Origin: Cellulosilyticum lentocellum DSM 5427
GTDB taxonomy: Bacteria; Bacillota; Clostridia; Lachnospirales; Cellulosilyticaceae
Direction: 5' to 3'
DNA length: 64,000 bases
Assembly (NCBI RefSeq): GCF_000178835.2
Contig: NC_015275.1
Span: forward strand, 1,447,001 to 1,511,000
Numbering within the stretch: the first letter of the stretch is position 1; every line of letters begins with the position of its first letter. Both the position numbers and the translations under genes were made by a program. The notes under the pieces are model-generated. The model was not told the origin of the DNA. It saw only the letters and a program-made list of their open reading frames with translations, and did not search any database. Positions 8,606 through 17,946 of the stretch are shown here, in pieces.

Positions 8606-10669
8606 ATGAAAGCATATGAAACATCATATATTCGTAATATTGCTTTATTAGGACACGGAAGTACAGGTAAAACAACTTTAGCAGAAGCTATGTTGTATGC
8701 CGCAGGTATGACATCAAGGTTAGGAAAAGTTGAGTCAGGCAGTACAGTCAGTGATTTTGATCCAGAAGAAATAAAACGTAAGATTTCGATTCGCACCTCT
8801 TTAGTACCTATTCTATGGAAAGATTATAAACTCAATTTACTGGATACACCGGGATACTTTGATTTCGTAGGTGGTGTTAAGGAAGCTGTAAGTGTAGCAG
8901 ATGGCGCGCTTATAGTGATTAAAGCTTCTGCAGGTGTAGAGGTAGGTACAGAAAAGGCATGGGAGATAGCTACAGAAGCAGATATCCCTAAAATGCTATT
9001 TATTACTGAAATGGATGCACCTAATGTGAATATTGAAGCCATTCTCACTACTTGTAAGGAGAAATTTGGTACGAGCATTGCACCAGTTCAAGTGCCTTGG
9101 TATGAAAAAGGACAGTTTGTAGGCTATGTACATGTTCTTAAAATGTTAGGTCGCCGCTTTGATGGGCAAAAGGTAGTAACTTGCCCAATACCAGACCACT
9201 TAGAGGAAGCTATTAAGCCTATACGAACCATGATTCTAGAAGCTGTAGCTGAGACTGACGAAGTACTGATGGAAAAATACTTTGCTGAAGAAGAGTTAAC
9301 ACCTGAAGAAATAGAAAAAGCTTATAAAAAAGGTGTGATGAATAAAGAAATTGTACCAGTCCTTTGTGGCAGCGCTGTTAATGCCACAGGTATATCTGTT
9401 TTAATGGATACAATGGTCTCCTTATTTCCAGCACCAAATGAAGCTAAGCCTTCTATAGGTATTCATCAAAAAACAGAAGAAGTAAAAGAAATAGCTTGTT
9501 CTAATGATGAAAAAAAATCAATCTTTATCTTCAAAACAATTGTAGACCCCTTTATTGGAAAACTTTCTTTGTTTAAGGTCAAAACGGGTACCATTAAAAC
9601 TGATGATGCGCTACTCAATGTAAGAGCAGGTGAAGTGGAGCGTTTTAGCCATCTTTATGTACTCTCAGGAAAAGAACAAAAAGAAGTAGCTGCCTTGTAT
9701 CCAGGGGATATAGGTGCAGTAGCTAAACTCAAAACACCTAGAACAGGTGATACCATGGCAGATAAAGATTTTGCTTACCAATATGAGCCTATGGTATTTC
9801 CAAAAGGCTTAGTGAAAAAAGCAATCTTCCCTACAGGTAAAGGGGATGAAGAAAAAATGTCTAGCAGCTTAATGAAGCTTATGGCAGAAGATTATACTTT
9901 ATCTGTAGAAAATGATAAAGAAACACATGAGACTATCCTATGCGGTATAGGAGAACAACAATTAGATGTGGTTGTGAGTATGTTAAAGAATAAATTTAAA
10001 GTAGATGTGTATTTAGCACAACCTACTACGCCTTATAGAGAAACGATTAAAGGTAAGGCTAATGTACGTGGCAAGCACAAGAAACAATCTGGCGGACATG
10101 GACAATATGGTGATGTGGTCATGGCGTTTGAACCTTCAGGAGACTTAGAAATGCCTTATGTATTTGAAGAAAAAATATTTGGAGGTTCAGTTCCTAAGCA
10201 ATACTTCCCCGCTGTAGAAAAAGGTTTAGAAGAGTGTACTTTAAAAGGAGTATTAGCTGGCTATCCAGTAGTAGGGGTTAAAGCTGTTTTATTAGATGGT
10301 TCTTACCACCCTGTGGATTCTTCTGAAATGGCCTTTAAGATGGCAACGACCTTAGCTTTCAAGGAAGGTGTAGGAAAGGCAAGTCCTACTTTATTAGAGC
10401 CTATTGCCCATGTAGAAATTAAAGTGCCAGATGAATACACAGGCGATATTATGGGAGATATGAAAAAGCGCAGAGGTCATATGATTGGTATGGATCAAAG
10501 GGATAGTAAACAGGTTATTATTGCTGAGGTACCTCTAGCAGAGCTTTACACCTATGCTACAGATGTACGATCAATGACACAAGGCAGGGGAGAAGTAGAT
10601 TATTACTTTGAACGTTATGAAGAAGCACCAGTAGATATTCAGCAAAAGGTCATTGCTGCTAGAGCATAG
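8606..10669 (+). CDS. EF-G-like translational GTPase (divergent paralogue)
   Basis: 687 aa, colinear with elongation factor G: GTPase domain with P-loop GHGSTGKTT (16-24) and DTPG (80-83), then domains II-V (e.g. GGHGQYGDVVMAFEP, KKRRGHMIGMD). It differs from housekeeping EF-G: the G4 motif NKxD reads TEMD (134-137), and the switch I end reads KRKIS instead of ERGIT. These features place it in the EF-G-like/EF-G-2 group, whose role is poorly known. Strong GAAGGAGG site; apparently monocistronic with its own terminator. Confidence 0.88.
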   Translation: MKAYETSYIRNIALLGHGSTGKTTLAEAMLYAAGMTSRLGKVESGSTVSDFDPEEIKRKISIRTSLVPILWKDYKLNLLDTPGYFDFVGGVKEAVSVADGALIVIKASAGVEVGTEKAWEIATEADIPKMLFITEMDAPNVNIEAILTTCKEKFGTSIAPVQVPWYEKGQFVGYVHVLKMLGRRFDGQKVVTCPIPDHLEEAIKPIRTMILEAVAETDEVLMEKYFAEEELTPEEIEKAYKKGVMNKEIVPVLCGSAVNATGISVLMDTMVSLFPAPNEAKPSIGIHQKTEEVKEIACSNDEKKSIFIFKTIVDPFIGKLSLFKVKTGTIKTDDALLNVRAGEVERFSHLYVLSGKEQKEVAALYPGDIGAVAKLKTPRTGDTMADKDFAYQYEPMVFPKGLVKKAIFPTGKGDEEKMSSSLMKLMAEDYTLSVENDKETHETILCGIGEQQLDVVVSMLKNKFKVDVYLAQPTTPYRETIKGKANVRGKHKKQSGGHGQYGDVVMAFEPSGDLEMPYVFEEKIFGGSVPKQYFPAVEKGLEECTLKGVLAGYPVVGVKAVLLDGSYHPVDSSEMAFKMATTLAFKEGVGKASPTLLEPIAHVEIKVPDEYTGDIMGDMKKRRGHMIGMDQRDSKQVIIAEVPLAELYTYATDVRSMTQGRGEVDYYFERYEEAPVDIQQKVIAARA

Positions 10670-10694
10670 TAGAAGAGAATAATGGGTTAAATAT

Positions 10695-10742
10695 CAAAGA
10701 GCTTCTTGAGTGATAGTTTTCTAACACTCAAGAAGCTCTTTG
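10695..10742 (+). terminator. 18-bp perfect hairpin after the EF-G-like gene
   Basis: Arms 10695-10712 and 10725-10742 are perfectly complementary around a 12-base loop. The stem is strong but is followed by ACGTTTAA rather than a T-tract. Confidence 0.6.
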
Positions 10743-10830
10743 ACGTTTAATAAGTATTTCTAAAAGTAATATGCGTAAATATATTTTTTTGAGTAGTTAA
10801 AAAATAATTAAATATAAAATTTAAATAATA

Positions 10831-10859
10831 TTGACAAATTTAAAGAAAGCGATTATAAC
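10831..10859 (+). promoter_or_regulatory. promoter of the GntR/ABC operon
   Basis: TTGACA at 10831-10836, 17-bp spacer, TATAAC at 10854-10859. The operator palindrome begins at the very next base, at about the expected transcription start. Confidence 0.75.
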
Positions 10860-10903
10860 TTAGTTAAGTGGTTAGTTACTCAACTAACTAACCACTTAAC
10901 TAA
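10860..10903. promoter_or_regulatory. 19-bp-arm operator palindrome for GntR (YtrA-like)
   Basis: Arms 10860-10878 and 10885-10903 are perfectly complementary (TTAGTTAAGTGGTTAGTTA type), with a 6-base spacer. Within each arm the GGTTAGTTA half repeats the TTAGTTAAG element. Its position over the +1 region argues for autorepression by the GntR protein encoded at 11016. Confidence 0.7.
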
Positions 10904-11015
10904 AGGTAAGTGAAACAAAGTTTAAAGATAATTATAAATTAAGGCAAATGAGTAAGGCTGTTAAATGAATGACGTAAATAATTTCAATAAGCAAGTTATA
11001 AGGTAGGTGAAATGA

Positions 11016-11387
11016 GTGAAGTGGATATTAAATGAGGAAGAACCAATTTATATTCAAATAGCTAGAGCCATAGAAGATGAAATTTTACAAGAAGGCTTTT
11101 TAGAAGAAGCACAAATCCCCTCTACTAATGAGTTATCCAGGGTTTATCAGATCAATCCAGCTACGGTTTTAAAGGGGATTAATCTATTAGTAGAACGCAA
11201 TATTTTATATAAGAAAAGAGGGATTGGTATGTTTATTAGTACTGGGGCTGTTAGCGCTATTAAAGAAACTCGGAAAGAGAGCTTCAAGCAAGTTGTTATT
11301 ACCAATCTCCTTGAAGAAGCGAAAAAGTTAGGGATTAGTAAGAAAGATTTAATAGAGATGATAGAGATGAGTAAGGAGGAATTATGA
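11016..11387 (+). CDS. GntR-family transcriptional regulator, YtrA subfamily
   Basis: 123 aa. Winged-helix GntR domain at residues ~8-75 (EPIYIQIARAIEDEI, IPSTNELSRVYQINPATVLKGINLLVERNIL), followed by the short helical tail of the YtrA subfamily instead of a large effector domain. GTG start after AGGTAGGTG. It overlaps the ATP-binding gene by four bases. Likely represses its own ABC operon through the 10860-10903 palindrome. Confidence 0.9.
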   Translation: MKWILNEEEPIYIQIARAIEDEILQEGFLEEAQIPSTNELSRVYQINPATVLKGINLLVERNILYKKRGIGMFISTGAVSAIKETRKESFKQVVITNLLEEAKKLGISKKDLIEMIEMSKEEL

Positions 11388-12268
11388 TGGAGGAACTAGC
11401 TGTTCAGATAGAGCATTTAAATTATAGCTTTGGCTCACATGAGGTACTAAAAGAGATGAGTTTCAATCTTGAGGCTAATAAGATATATGGCTTATTAGGA
11501 AGAAATGGGGCAGGGAAGACTACACTTATTAATCTTCTAGTGAATCAGTTAATTGCTAGAGAGGGAAGTATACAGATTTTTGGAGAAGATCCCAGGAAGA
11601 ATCCAGCTGTTTTAAAGAAGGTGTGTATTGCTAGAGAAGCAGAATTTTATGCGCCTTATATGAAAGGAAAAGCTATTCTGCAGCTGTATAGTCAGTTTTA
11701 TGAAGGTTATGATAAACAGTTAGAACAAAAGTTGGTGGCATTTTTTGATATTCCAGTGGATATAGCCTATCGTAAGTATTCTAGAGGAATGAAGTCTTTA
11801 TTATTTATGATAGTGGCTCTTTGTTCAAAGGCACCTCTCACTATTTTAGATGAACCTACATTAGGAATGGATGCTCCTAATAGAGAACAATTTTATAAAA
11901 TTTTATTAGATGAATATGTAAAAGAGCCACGTACTTTTATTATTTCTACTCACCTCATTAATGAGATAGAAAATTTATTAGAAGAAGTAATTATTATTGA
12001 TCAAGGAGAAAGGCTTCTCCAAGAAGAAGTAGAAAGCCTAAAGTCAAAAGCCATTTATTTATCTGGAAATAAAGAAGAATTAGAACGTTTAACAGCTTTG
12101 AAAATGGCAAAGCCTAAAGAAAGCTTTGGTAAGAGCGCAACCTATGCTTATATTGGTGAACTTGATGAGCTAGATCAAAAGCTGATTCAATCTACTCATA
12201 TAGAAATATCACCTATGAGTATTCAGCAGATTTTTGTAGAACTTACAAAGGGGAAGGAGTATGAATAA
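11384..12268 (+). CDS. ABC transporter ATP-binding protein
   Basis: 294 aa. Walker A GRNGAGKTT, a degenerate signature (KYSRGMKSL), Walker B LTILDEP and the switch His in IISTHLINEI. The C-terminal ~80 residues are a family-specific extension. Best matches the YtrB/CcmA-like class of exporter ATPases that pair with GntR (YtrA) regulators. The start overlaps the GntR stop and its own stop overlaps the next start, so the operon is translationally coupled. Substrate unknown; related systems respond to cell-wall stress. Confidence 0.9.
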   Translation: MMEELAVQIEHLNYSFGSHEVLKEMSFNLEANKIYGLLGRNGAGKTTLINLLVNQLIAREGSIQIFGEDPRKNPAVLKKVCIAREAEFYAPYMKGKAILQLYSQFYEGYDKQLEQKLVAFFDIPVDIAYRKYSRGMKSLLFMIVALCSKAPLTILDEPTLGMDAPNREQFYKILLDEYVKEPRTFIISTHLINEIENLLEEVIIIDQGERLLQEEVESLKSKAIYLSGNKEELERLTALKMAKPKESFGKSATYAYIGELDELDQKLIQSTHIEISPMSIQQIFVELTKGKEYE

Positions 12269-12957
12269 TGAGTGATTATAAAACTACTCTTGGATTCCTT
12301 CAAAAAGGTATAACTAAGATGATATTAAAGAGTATGTGGCTAATGGTTATGTTAGATGGCATAGAGTTTTTAGTTAAGTGGCAAATCTTCAAGGAAAATC
12401 AGCAAAGCGGCGTGGTGCTTTCGTTTTATACGGGACATATAGTTTTTTTGCTACTTGTATTAGGAGGAATAGGGGTTCTATTAAGTGGCCATCAGTTTGG
12501 CGGATACATAAGTATTTTGGCAAATCGCAAAAGGTGCCTGCAAGGGATAATAAGTTATAGCCTCATAGTCAGCTGCATAGGAACCTTATTGATGAGGGGT
12601 TTTACATTTATACTGACAGAAAGTATAGGTAGGTTAAGTCAACTTCCTTATAGGAGTTTTCAAAGTTGGAGTTTGTTAGAGGATTTATTTTTGAGTTTAC
12701 TAAGCATAAGTGTAGGACTCCTAATAGGTGCTCTTTTTTATAGGTTACATAGGAGAAGCTTTGTATTAGGTTTATGTGTATTAGCTTTTATAGGGATTAA
12801 GGTATTTGAGAGGTATCAGCTTTCACCTTGGTATGAAAGAATGAATGGCTTTTCACCTATTCTAGTAGGAAGCATAGCTATACCTGTATTTATAGGTCTC
12901 ACTGTGGTCCTGCTTTACAAAGCACCTATTAAAGCCTATGCCCATAATTGGTTATAA
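12268..12957 (+). CDS. ABC transporter permease-like membrane protein
   Basis: 229 aa with about six hydrophobic helices and no other recognised domain. It shares a loop (SILANRKRCL) and the C-terminal tail KAPIKAYAHNWL with the next gene, showing the two are paralogues. The first base of the ATG overlaps the stop of the ATPase gene. Presumed membrane subunit of the GntR-regulated exporter. Confidence 0.75.
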   Translation: MSDYKTTLGFLQKGITKMILKSMWLMVMLDGIEFLVKWQIFKENQQSGVVLSFYTGHIVFLLLVLGGIGVLLSGHQFGGYISILANRKRCLQGIISYSLIVSCIGTLLMRGFTFILTESIGRLSQLPYRSFQSWSLLEDLFLSLLSISVGLLIGALFYRLHRRSFVLGLCVLAFIGIKVFERYQLSPWYERMNGFSPILVGSIAIPVFIGLTVVLLYKAPIKAYAHNWL

Positions 12958-12969
12958 AGGAGGTAAGGT

Positions 12970-13746
12970 ATGAAGGGAAAACAGGAAAATGCTTTTTTTA
13001 TTAAAGCTTTTATTAAACGAAGCTTCATTGTGTTGATATTAGGAAGTATTTTAATGGCCATAACACTGATGAAGTTTTATGAGGCTTATGTAGGTTTAGA
13101 TTTAAGTGCAAGGGCCCAGGCAAAATTAGTTTTTTCAACACCCTATATTATAACGGGCATTTACTTATTTGTATTAGGGATGAGCTTTAGCTATTATGAA
13201 TATCCAGGCATAATTAGTATTTATGCTAATCGTAAAAATAATCTAAGACAAATGCTACTTGTAGGAACAGTAGGAATCATCATTTTAGAAAGTATTAATG
13301 GTGGCATTACCAGCCTATTTACTTTAGGAGCGAGATATCTATGTCCAGCAGCATCTGTGCAAAATGGTTTTTTTGATGATACTTTGAAGGAATTTCAAAA
13401 TCTTCAATTTGGAAGTATATTTGTCTCGAGTATAAAAGAAGAGATTGGGATAGGTTTATTTGTTTTTGCCCTCGGATCTTTAATTGGTAGTTTATTTTAT
13501 CGCTTAAAAGCAAGCTCAGCCATTTGTGTTTTAAGCATTTTACCCATTTTTTTAGCCCTGAGCTTTATTGCTGAAATTTTATTTCATACACAGATGACAG
13601 CTTTATTTATGCTTAGTATGCTGATGGTGATTAAGCCAATAATTAATTTTTGGGGACAACTAGTTTATAGTACTTTATTTTATGTGTTAGCTTATGCCCT
13701 ACTTAGAAAAGCACCTATTAAAGCCTATGCACATGATTTGTTATAA
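12970..13746 (+). CDS. ABC transporter permease-like membrane protein (paralogue)
   Basis: 258 aa with about six membrane helices. It carries SIYANRKNNLRQ and ends in RKAPIKAYAHDLL, matching the upstream gene. 23 nt around the KAPIKAYAH codons are identical in both genes (12919-12941 and 13708-13730). AAGGAGG precedes its ATG. Likely the second membrane half of a heterodimeric exporter. Confidence 0.75.
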   Translation: MKGKQENAFFIKAFIKRSFIVLILGSILMAITLMKFYEAYVGLDLSARAQAKLVFSTPYIITGIYLFVLGMSFSYYEYPGIISIYANRKNNLRQMLLVGTVGIIILESINGGITSLFTLGARYLCPAASVQNGFFDDTLKEFQNLQFGSIFVSSIKEEIGIGLFVFALGSLIGSLFYRLKASSAICVLSILPIFLALSFIAEILFHTQMTALFMLSMLMVIKPIINFWGQLVYSTLFYVLAYALLRKAPIKAYAHDLL

Positions 13747-13813
13747 ACCAAGCTGATAATGAAGTGAATATACTATTCGAAGGGATGAAATAGAGAGGAA
13801 AGAAGGAAAATAG

Positions 13814-15928
13814 ATGGAGAGAACAAAGTCTAAAAAGACAAAGACCAGGCGTGTGCTGGTTAGTATCGTATTAGGGGGCTTATTACTAATACTGATAGGT
13901 ATAATAGTTTATGTGGCTAAAACTATAAGTAAGGCACCTGATATAAGTGAGGTCAACATCACGCAGCCCATAAAAGCTAATTCTATTATATATGATGTGT
14001 TAGGGGAAAAAATAGATGAATTTTCAGCTGCAGATAATAGAAGTTATATAGGAATAGAAGAAATACCAACATTCGTTATACAAGCAGTTATTACTATTGA
14101 AGATAGTAGGTTTTATGAACATCATGGCATTGATATAAGAAAGATATTAGGTGCTGTCGTTAATAATTTTAGTTCTGGGTCACTATCAGATGGGGCTAGT
14201 ACCATTACACAGCAAGTAATTAAAAATGCTGTCGCCCTAGAAGGAAATAGTCTAGAAAAAAAGATACAAGAGCAGTATTTAGCGATTAAGTTTGAACAGC
14301 TTTATTCGAAAGATACTATTTTAGAATATTACTTAAATAGCATGGGTTTTGGTACAAATATTGTAGGAATAGAAGCAGCCGCAAATCAATATTATGGGAA
14401 ATCAGCATCAGAGCTTAGCTTAGTAGAAGGGGCTACATTAGCAGTACTTATGGAAAGACCTACCTATTATAGTCTGTATACTCACCCTGAAAATAACTGG
14501 GAAAAAGTTAAACAGGTTTTAGAACAAATGGAAAAGGCGGGGTACCTCACAGCAGAGGAAAAAGAGCAGGCATTACTGGAAAAGCCTTATGAGAGACTAG
14601 GTGAAGGACTCCAACAACTATTAGAGGGAGCTCCTAAGGAAGCAATACAGAGCTATTTTGTGGATGCCCTATATAAGCAAATACTAGAGGATTTGCAAAC
14701 GGTTTATAATATTTCAGAGATAGAAGCAAAAGCCAAGATCTATAGTGATGGGCTTCAGATTGAATCAACATTAGACTCTAGAGTGCAAAGTATTGTAGAA
14801 AAATATATGGCTGATGAAAGTAATTATCCAGAGAGTCTTTATAAAATACAAGTAGAGTATAGTATAGCAGGTGTAAAAGCTAATGGAACAATGTTTGATA
14901 AGAAGGTACAAAGTATCATTTTAAATAGCCAAGAGGATATTCCGGCATTTGAAGAAAAGCAACTTGAAAAATGGCATATAGGACAAGGAGACACAATAGT
15001 GAGTGAAAATCTGATTACTATGCCACAGCCACAAAGCGCTTTTGTCGTCACTGATTATAAAACAGGAGCTGTTAAAGCTTTATACGGAGGTAGAGGAGAG
15101 AAGTACTATCATGGCTTTAATTATGCAACGCAGGCAAAGCGTATGCCAGGCTCTACTTTTAAAGTATTAGCAGCGTATGCACCAGCCTTAAATGAAGGGA
15201 AAATTACACCAGATACGATGATTAGAAATGAAAAAGTAAGCTTCACCATAGAGGAGGGGGGGAGCTGGACTCCACTGAATTGGAATGGTCAATATCAAGG
15301 CTCCTATACCATAACCCAAGCAATTGCTAATTCTATGAATGTGATAGCCGCCAAGGTATTAGTAGAGCAAGTGGGTATAGACAAATCTTTTGAGTATTTA
15401 AAGGAATTTGGTTTTACTACACTTAGAGAGGAAGATAAAACTTATGCACTGAGTATGGGAGGTTTAACAGATGGCGTTACACCTTTAGAATTAACAGCAG
15501 CGTATGCGACTATTGCCAATGAAGGTACTTATCTAGCACCTAGTTTTTATACAGTAGTAAAAGATAGGGAAGGCAATATATTACTAGATCGTACACAAGG
15601 TGAGTTGCAAAATAGTCATCAGGTACTTAGCCAAGAAGCAGCAGGGCAACTAACAACAATGCTCTGTGAGGTAGTAGATGGGCCAAGTGCTCATACAGGT
15701 GGTAAGATTAGAAATCACTTTAAACAGATGCCTATAGCTGGGAAAACAGGTACTGCTAGTAATAATACAGATTTACTATTTGTAGGCTATACGCCTTATT
15801 ATGCAGCAACTATATGGACCGGTTATAGTAATCCTGATGCAATGCAAAGAAGTAATAACTATCATTTAGATTTATGGGCAAAGATTATGAATGAAATTCA
15901 CCAAGGGGAAGAAATTAAGAAATTTTGA
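13814..15928 (+). CDS. class A penicillin-binding protein (bifunctional)
   Basis: 704 aa. A basic N terminus and one membrane anchor (~13-36) precede a GT51 glycosyltransferase domain with catalytic Glu96 in EDSRFYEHHG and the GASTITQQ motif. The transpeptidase domain holds Ser447-Lys450 (STFK), SMN, and KTG at 644-646. It polymerises lipid II into glycan and cross-links stem peptides on the outer membrane face. Length is at the short end for PBP1a-type proteins, with no PASTA or Fn3 tail. A 10-bp hairpin overlaps the stop codon. Confidence 0.95.
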   Translation: MERTKSKKTKTRRVLVSIVLGGLLLILIGIIVYVAKTISKAPDISEVNITQPIKANSIIYDVLGEKIDEFSAADNRSYIGIEEIPTFVIQAVITIEDSRFYEHHGIDIRKILGAVVNNFSSGSLSDGASTITQQVIKNAVALEGNSLEKKIQEQYLAIKFEQLYSKDTILEYYLNSMGFGTNIVGIEAAANQYYGKSASELSLVEGATLAVLMERPTYYSLYTHPENNWEKVKQVLEQMEKAGYLTAEEKEQALLEKPYERLGEGLQQLLEGAPKEAIQSYFVDALYKQILEDLQTVYNISEIEAKAKIYSDGLQIESTLDSRVQSIVEKYMADESNYPESLYKIQVEYSIAGVKANGTMFDKKVQSIILNSQEDIPAFEEKQLEKWHIGQGDTIVSENLITMPQPQSAFVVTDYKTGAVKALYGGRGEKYYHGFNYATQAKRMPGSTFKVLAAYAPALNEGKITPDTMIRNEKVSFTIEEGGSWTPLNWNGQYQGSYTITQAIANSMNVIAAKVLVEQVGIDKSFEYLKEFGFTTLREEDKTYALSMGGLTDGVTPLELTAAYATIANEGTYLAPSFYTVVKDREGNILLDRTQGELQNSHQVLSQEAAGQLTTMLCEVVDGPSAHTGGKIRNHFKQMPIAGKTGTASNNTDLLFVGYTPYYAATIWTGYSNPDAMQRSNNYHLDLWAKIMNEIHQGEEIKKF

Positions 15929-15948
15929 TTATTTCCGAGGAAATAATC
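15927..15948 (+). terminator. short hairpin over the PBP stop
   Basis: GATTATTTCC/GGAAATAATC, a perfect 10-bp stem with a two-base loop. No T-tract; possibly an mRNA 3'-end stabiliser. Confidence 0.4.
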
Positions 15949-15988
15949 CTTAAAACGATAAAAAAGAAAAAAGAGGATAAATAAATTG

Positions 15989-16040
15989 AAGAGGTTATGC
16001 AATGATGAAGATTTTAAAAGCATCATCAGCATAACCTCTT
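15989..16040. terminator. bidirectional terminator between convergent genes
   Basis: AAGAGGTTATGC (15989-16000) and GCATAACCTCTT (16029-16040) are perfectly complementary, with a further GATGA/TCATC pairing inside. It sits between the converging PBP gene and the minus-strand DUF1648 gene. Confidence 0.65.
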
Positions 16041-16115
16041 ATTATGAACTATTAGTTAAGTTAGTAAGCTTATTGATTGTATTTATAAATCGAGTAAAAA
16101 GATAAACAATAGTGT

Positions 16116-17228
16116 TTAATAAGAGGAAAAAATAATGGCACCAATAATCACTAAAAGAGTGACTAAAATAATCAGTTTTCCTTTGAAAGAACCGATATTG
16201 ATGGTCCAGCCGAGACCATGACGTTTGGCGACTAAAACAGCAGGGTCATTAGGGTTATTATAAAATAGTCCCCAAAGCCAATAATCATCTTGTTCTTCAG
16301 GAGGAAGGTAAGCTTCATTTTCCTCCTTGTAGGGAAGATTTCGCTTATAGCAATAGCTATTATATCCCATTAAAATAACGCTTAAGAAAATAGCGCCTAC
16401 TGAAAGATAGTTATAAATAGGAGTTAAAGTTACTCCTTGAACGGTAGAAAAAACAATGCCCATCATCATTGACGTAATGGCAAAAACTAAAATAAGAATA
16501 GTAAGTGCACTCCATTTAAGGTATTTCAAAATAACAGTTTTCCCTTTTTCTAACTGTTCTTTGCTCAGCTTGCTTCTTTTGTTAAAGGCGCTATCTAAAC
16601 TATAACTAAAAAGAAGTGTGATGAGTATTGTCATGCCGGAAGGGAAAAGTGCTGTGGCAATATTTTTATTAGCCCAGCCATCAATTTCACCCACGATATT
16701 AAAATGAGTAGGAATAAGCTGAGGCATTTCATTATAGTGGTAAAGTGTATAAGCTCCTAGAAAAAGGCCAATTACTAGTGGGATATACAAAAGCTTTTTA
16801 TAAATCATTTTAATTTTATTTTTTTGCTCCATAAAAGCAGTATCAATAAGAAGTTTACCGCCTGTAGGTTGAGGCAGATTTAAACTTTTCTTATAAGCTT
16901 TTGTTTGCGCATAAGACTTACCATAAACAACAAAGTATAATAAAGTTTCTAATAAAAGAATACCCCCCAATAAAGGGCTATGATTTAAAACGGGTATTTT
17001 AATGAGTAGTAATAAAATCATAAGCGTTGTTATGATAAAAGTAATGGTTGTATGAATAAGAAAACTTTTAAGGATTTTTTTGGCTTCAGGTGTTTGACGA
17101 TAAGCATGTTCTAAGAAAATCCCCATATACGTATCGGCAGTAGAAAAATAAGGTGTTAATATAAAAAGAATATAAAGGATAACGTTAGTTCCAATAACGG
17201 ATAAAATAGTAAAGGTTGTATTAGTCAT
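16116..17228 (-). CDS. DUF1648/DUF5808 membrane protein
   Basis: About 370 aa. Eight or so membrane helices, a DUF1648 segment (NEMPQLIPTHFNIVGEIDGWANK) near the middle and a C-terminal DUF5808 segment (DDYWLWGLFYNNPNDP...KRHGLGWTINIG). The longest frame starts at a GTG (17237) that overlaps AGGAGG; the ATG at 17226-17228, eight bases after that ribosome site, is the better start. It overlaps the upstream GntR gene by eight bases. Such proteins commonly pair with YtrA-type GntR regulators; biochemical function unknown. Confidence 0.85.
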   Translation of the reverse strand: MTNTTFTILSVIGTNVILYILFILTPYFSTADTYMGIFLEHAYRQTPEAKKILKSFLIHTTITFIITTLMILLLLIKIPVLNHSPLLGGILLLETLLYFVVYGKSYAQTKAYKKSLNLPQPTGGKLLIDTAFMEQKNKIKMIYKKLLYIPLVIGLFLGAYTLYHYNEMPQLIPTHFNIVGEIDGWANKNIATALFPSGMTILITLLFSYSLDSAFNKRSKLSKEQLEKGKTVILKYLKWSALTILILVFAITSMMMGIVFSTVQGVTLTPIYNYLSVGAIFLSVILMGYNSYCYKRNLPYKEENEAYLPPEEQDDYWLWGLFYNNPNDPAVLVAKRHGLGWTINIGSFKGKLIILVTLLVIIGAIIFSSY

Positions 17229-17610
17229 TTTGAACACCTCCTGTTTGCTTGTAATAATGAGATAGGCGGTTTAGCAAATAAGCTTCATTGTGGCCCATTA
17301 GCTTAGCTTTAGCAGTAAGTAGGGCAAAAGCGTCCTCTAATTCAGCTTCAGTTTTAGGTGAGGCCTGAATAGGAAGTGAACTTACAAGAGCACCTTTCCG
17401 TCTGTCCATCTGAATATAACCTTCTTCTTTGAGTAAATTATAAGCTTTATTAACAGTATGCAGGTTAATGCCAATCTCTTCACCTAAGCTCCTAACAGAA
17501 GGGAGAGATTCATTAGGCGCTAATTCACCATTAGCCATAGCTAAGATGATCGCTTCGTAAAGTTGTTCATAAATAGGTTTTTCGCTATTAAAATCGAGTT
17601 CTATAAGCAT
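17221..17610 (-). CDS. GntR-family regulator, YtrA subfamily
   Basis: 129 aa. GntR winged helix (KPIYEQLYEAIILAMANGEL, LPSVRSLGEEIGINLHTVNKAYNLLKEEGYI) and a short helical tail. AAAGGAGG precedes the ATG. First gene of a two-gene operon with the DUF1648 protein; likely binds the inverted repeat at 17721-17745. Confidence 0.9.
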   Translation of the reverse strand: MLIELDFNSEKPIYEQLYEAIILAMANGELAPNESLPSVRSLGEEIGINLHTVNKAYNLLKEEGYIQMDRRKGALVSSLPIQASPKTEAELEDAFALLTAKAKLMGHNEAYLLNRLSHYYKQTGGVQND

Positions 17611-17720
17611 AAAAGCCTCCTTTGATTCAAAATTGAAAGATAGTGATTCAGTTTTTATAAAGAGTGAGTATGAATATCTAAGAAGTTGCTTTAGATCATA
17701 GAAACTGAATGCTTAAGATA

Positions 17721-17745
17721 ATTGTTATATAATTAGTATAACAAT
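17721..17745 (-). promoter_or_regulatory. operator palindrome and promoter of the GntR/DUF1648 operon
   Basis: ATTGTTATA (17721-17729) and TATAACAAT (17737-17745) are perfect inverted repeats with a 7-base spacer. On the minus strand a TTGCTT/TATACT pair with 16-bp spacing overlaps the repeat, so regulator binding would block the promoter. Confidence 0.55.
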
Positions 17746-17946
17746 AGTGGCAAAAAAAGCAAGTGAAATAGGATTAAGTTATAGTTAAGGAGTCGTTACA
17801 TGAATAATAAAATAAGAAGGTTGTTTGTGATATAATGCTTATTAGTGGTTAAGAGATTAGAGCTTTTTGTAAATAGAAGGCTTAGTAAAAATAGTAGTAG
17901 AGTAAGCAGAGTACTAAAGAAAGCTCATAAGGAGGAAGTAAGTGAA

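Noticed and set aside
12378-12560. 60-codon frame
   Set aside because: Out-of-frame shadow within the permease gene.
17845-17946. N-terminal extension of the short-chain dehydrogenase
   Set aside because: The GTG start would lie almost at the predicted transcription start, and the extension is basic and unlike SDR N termini; an ATG with AAGGAGG exists at 17947.
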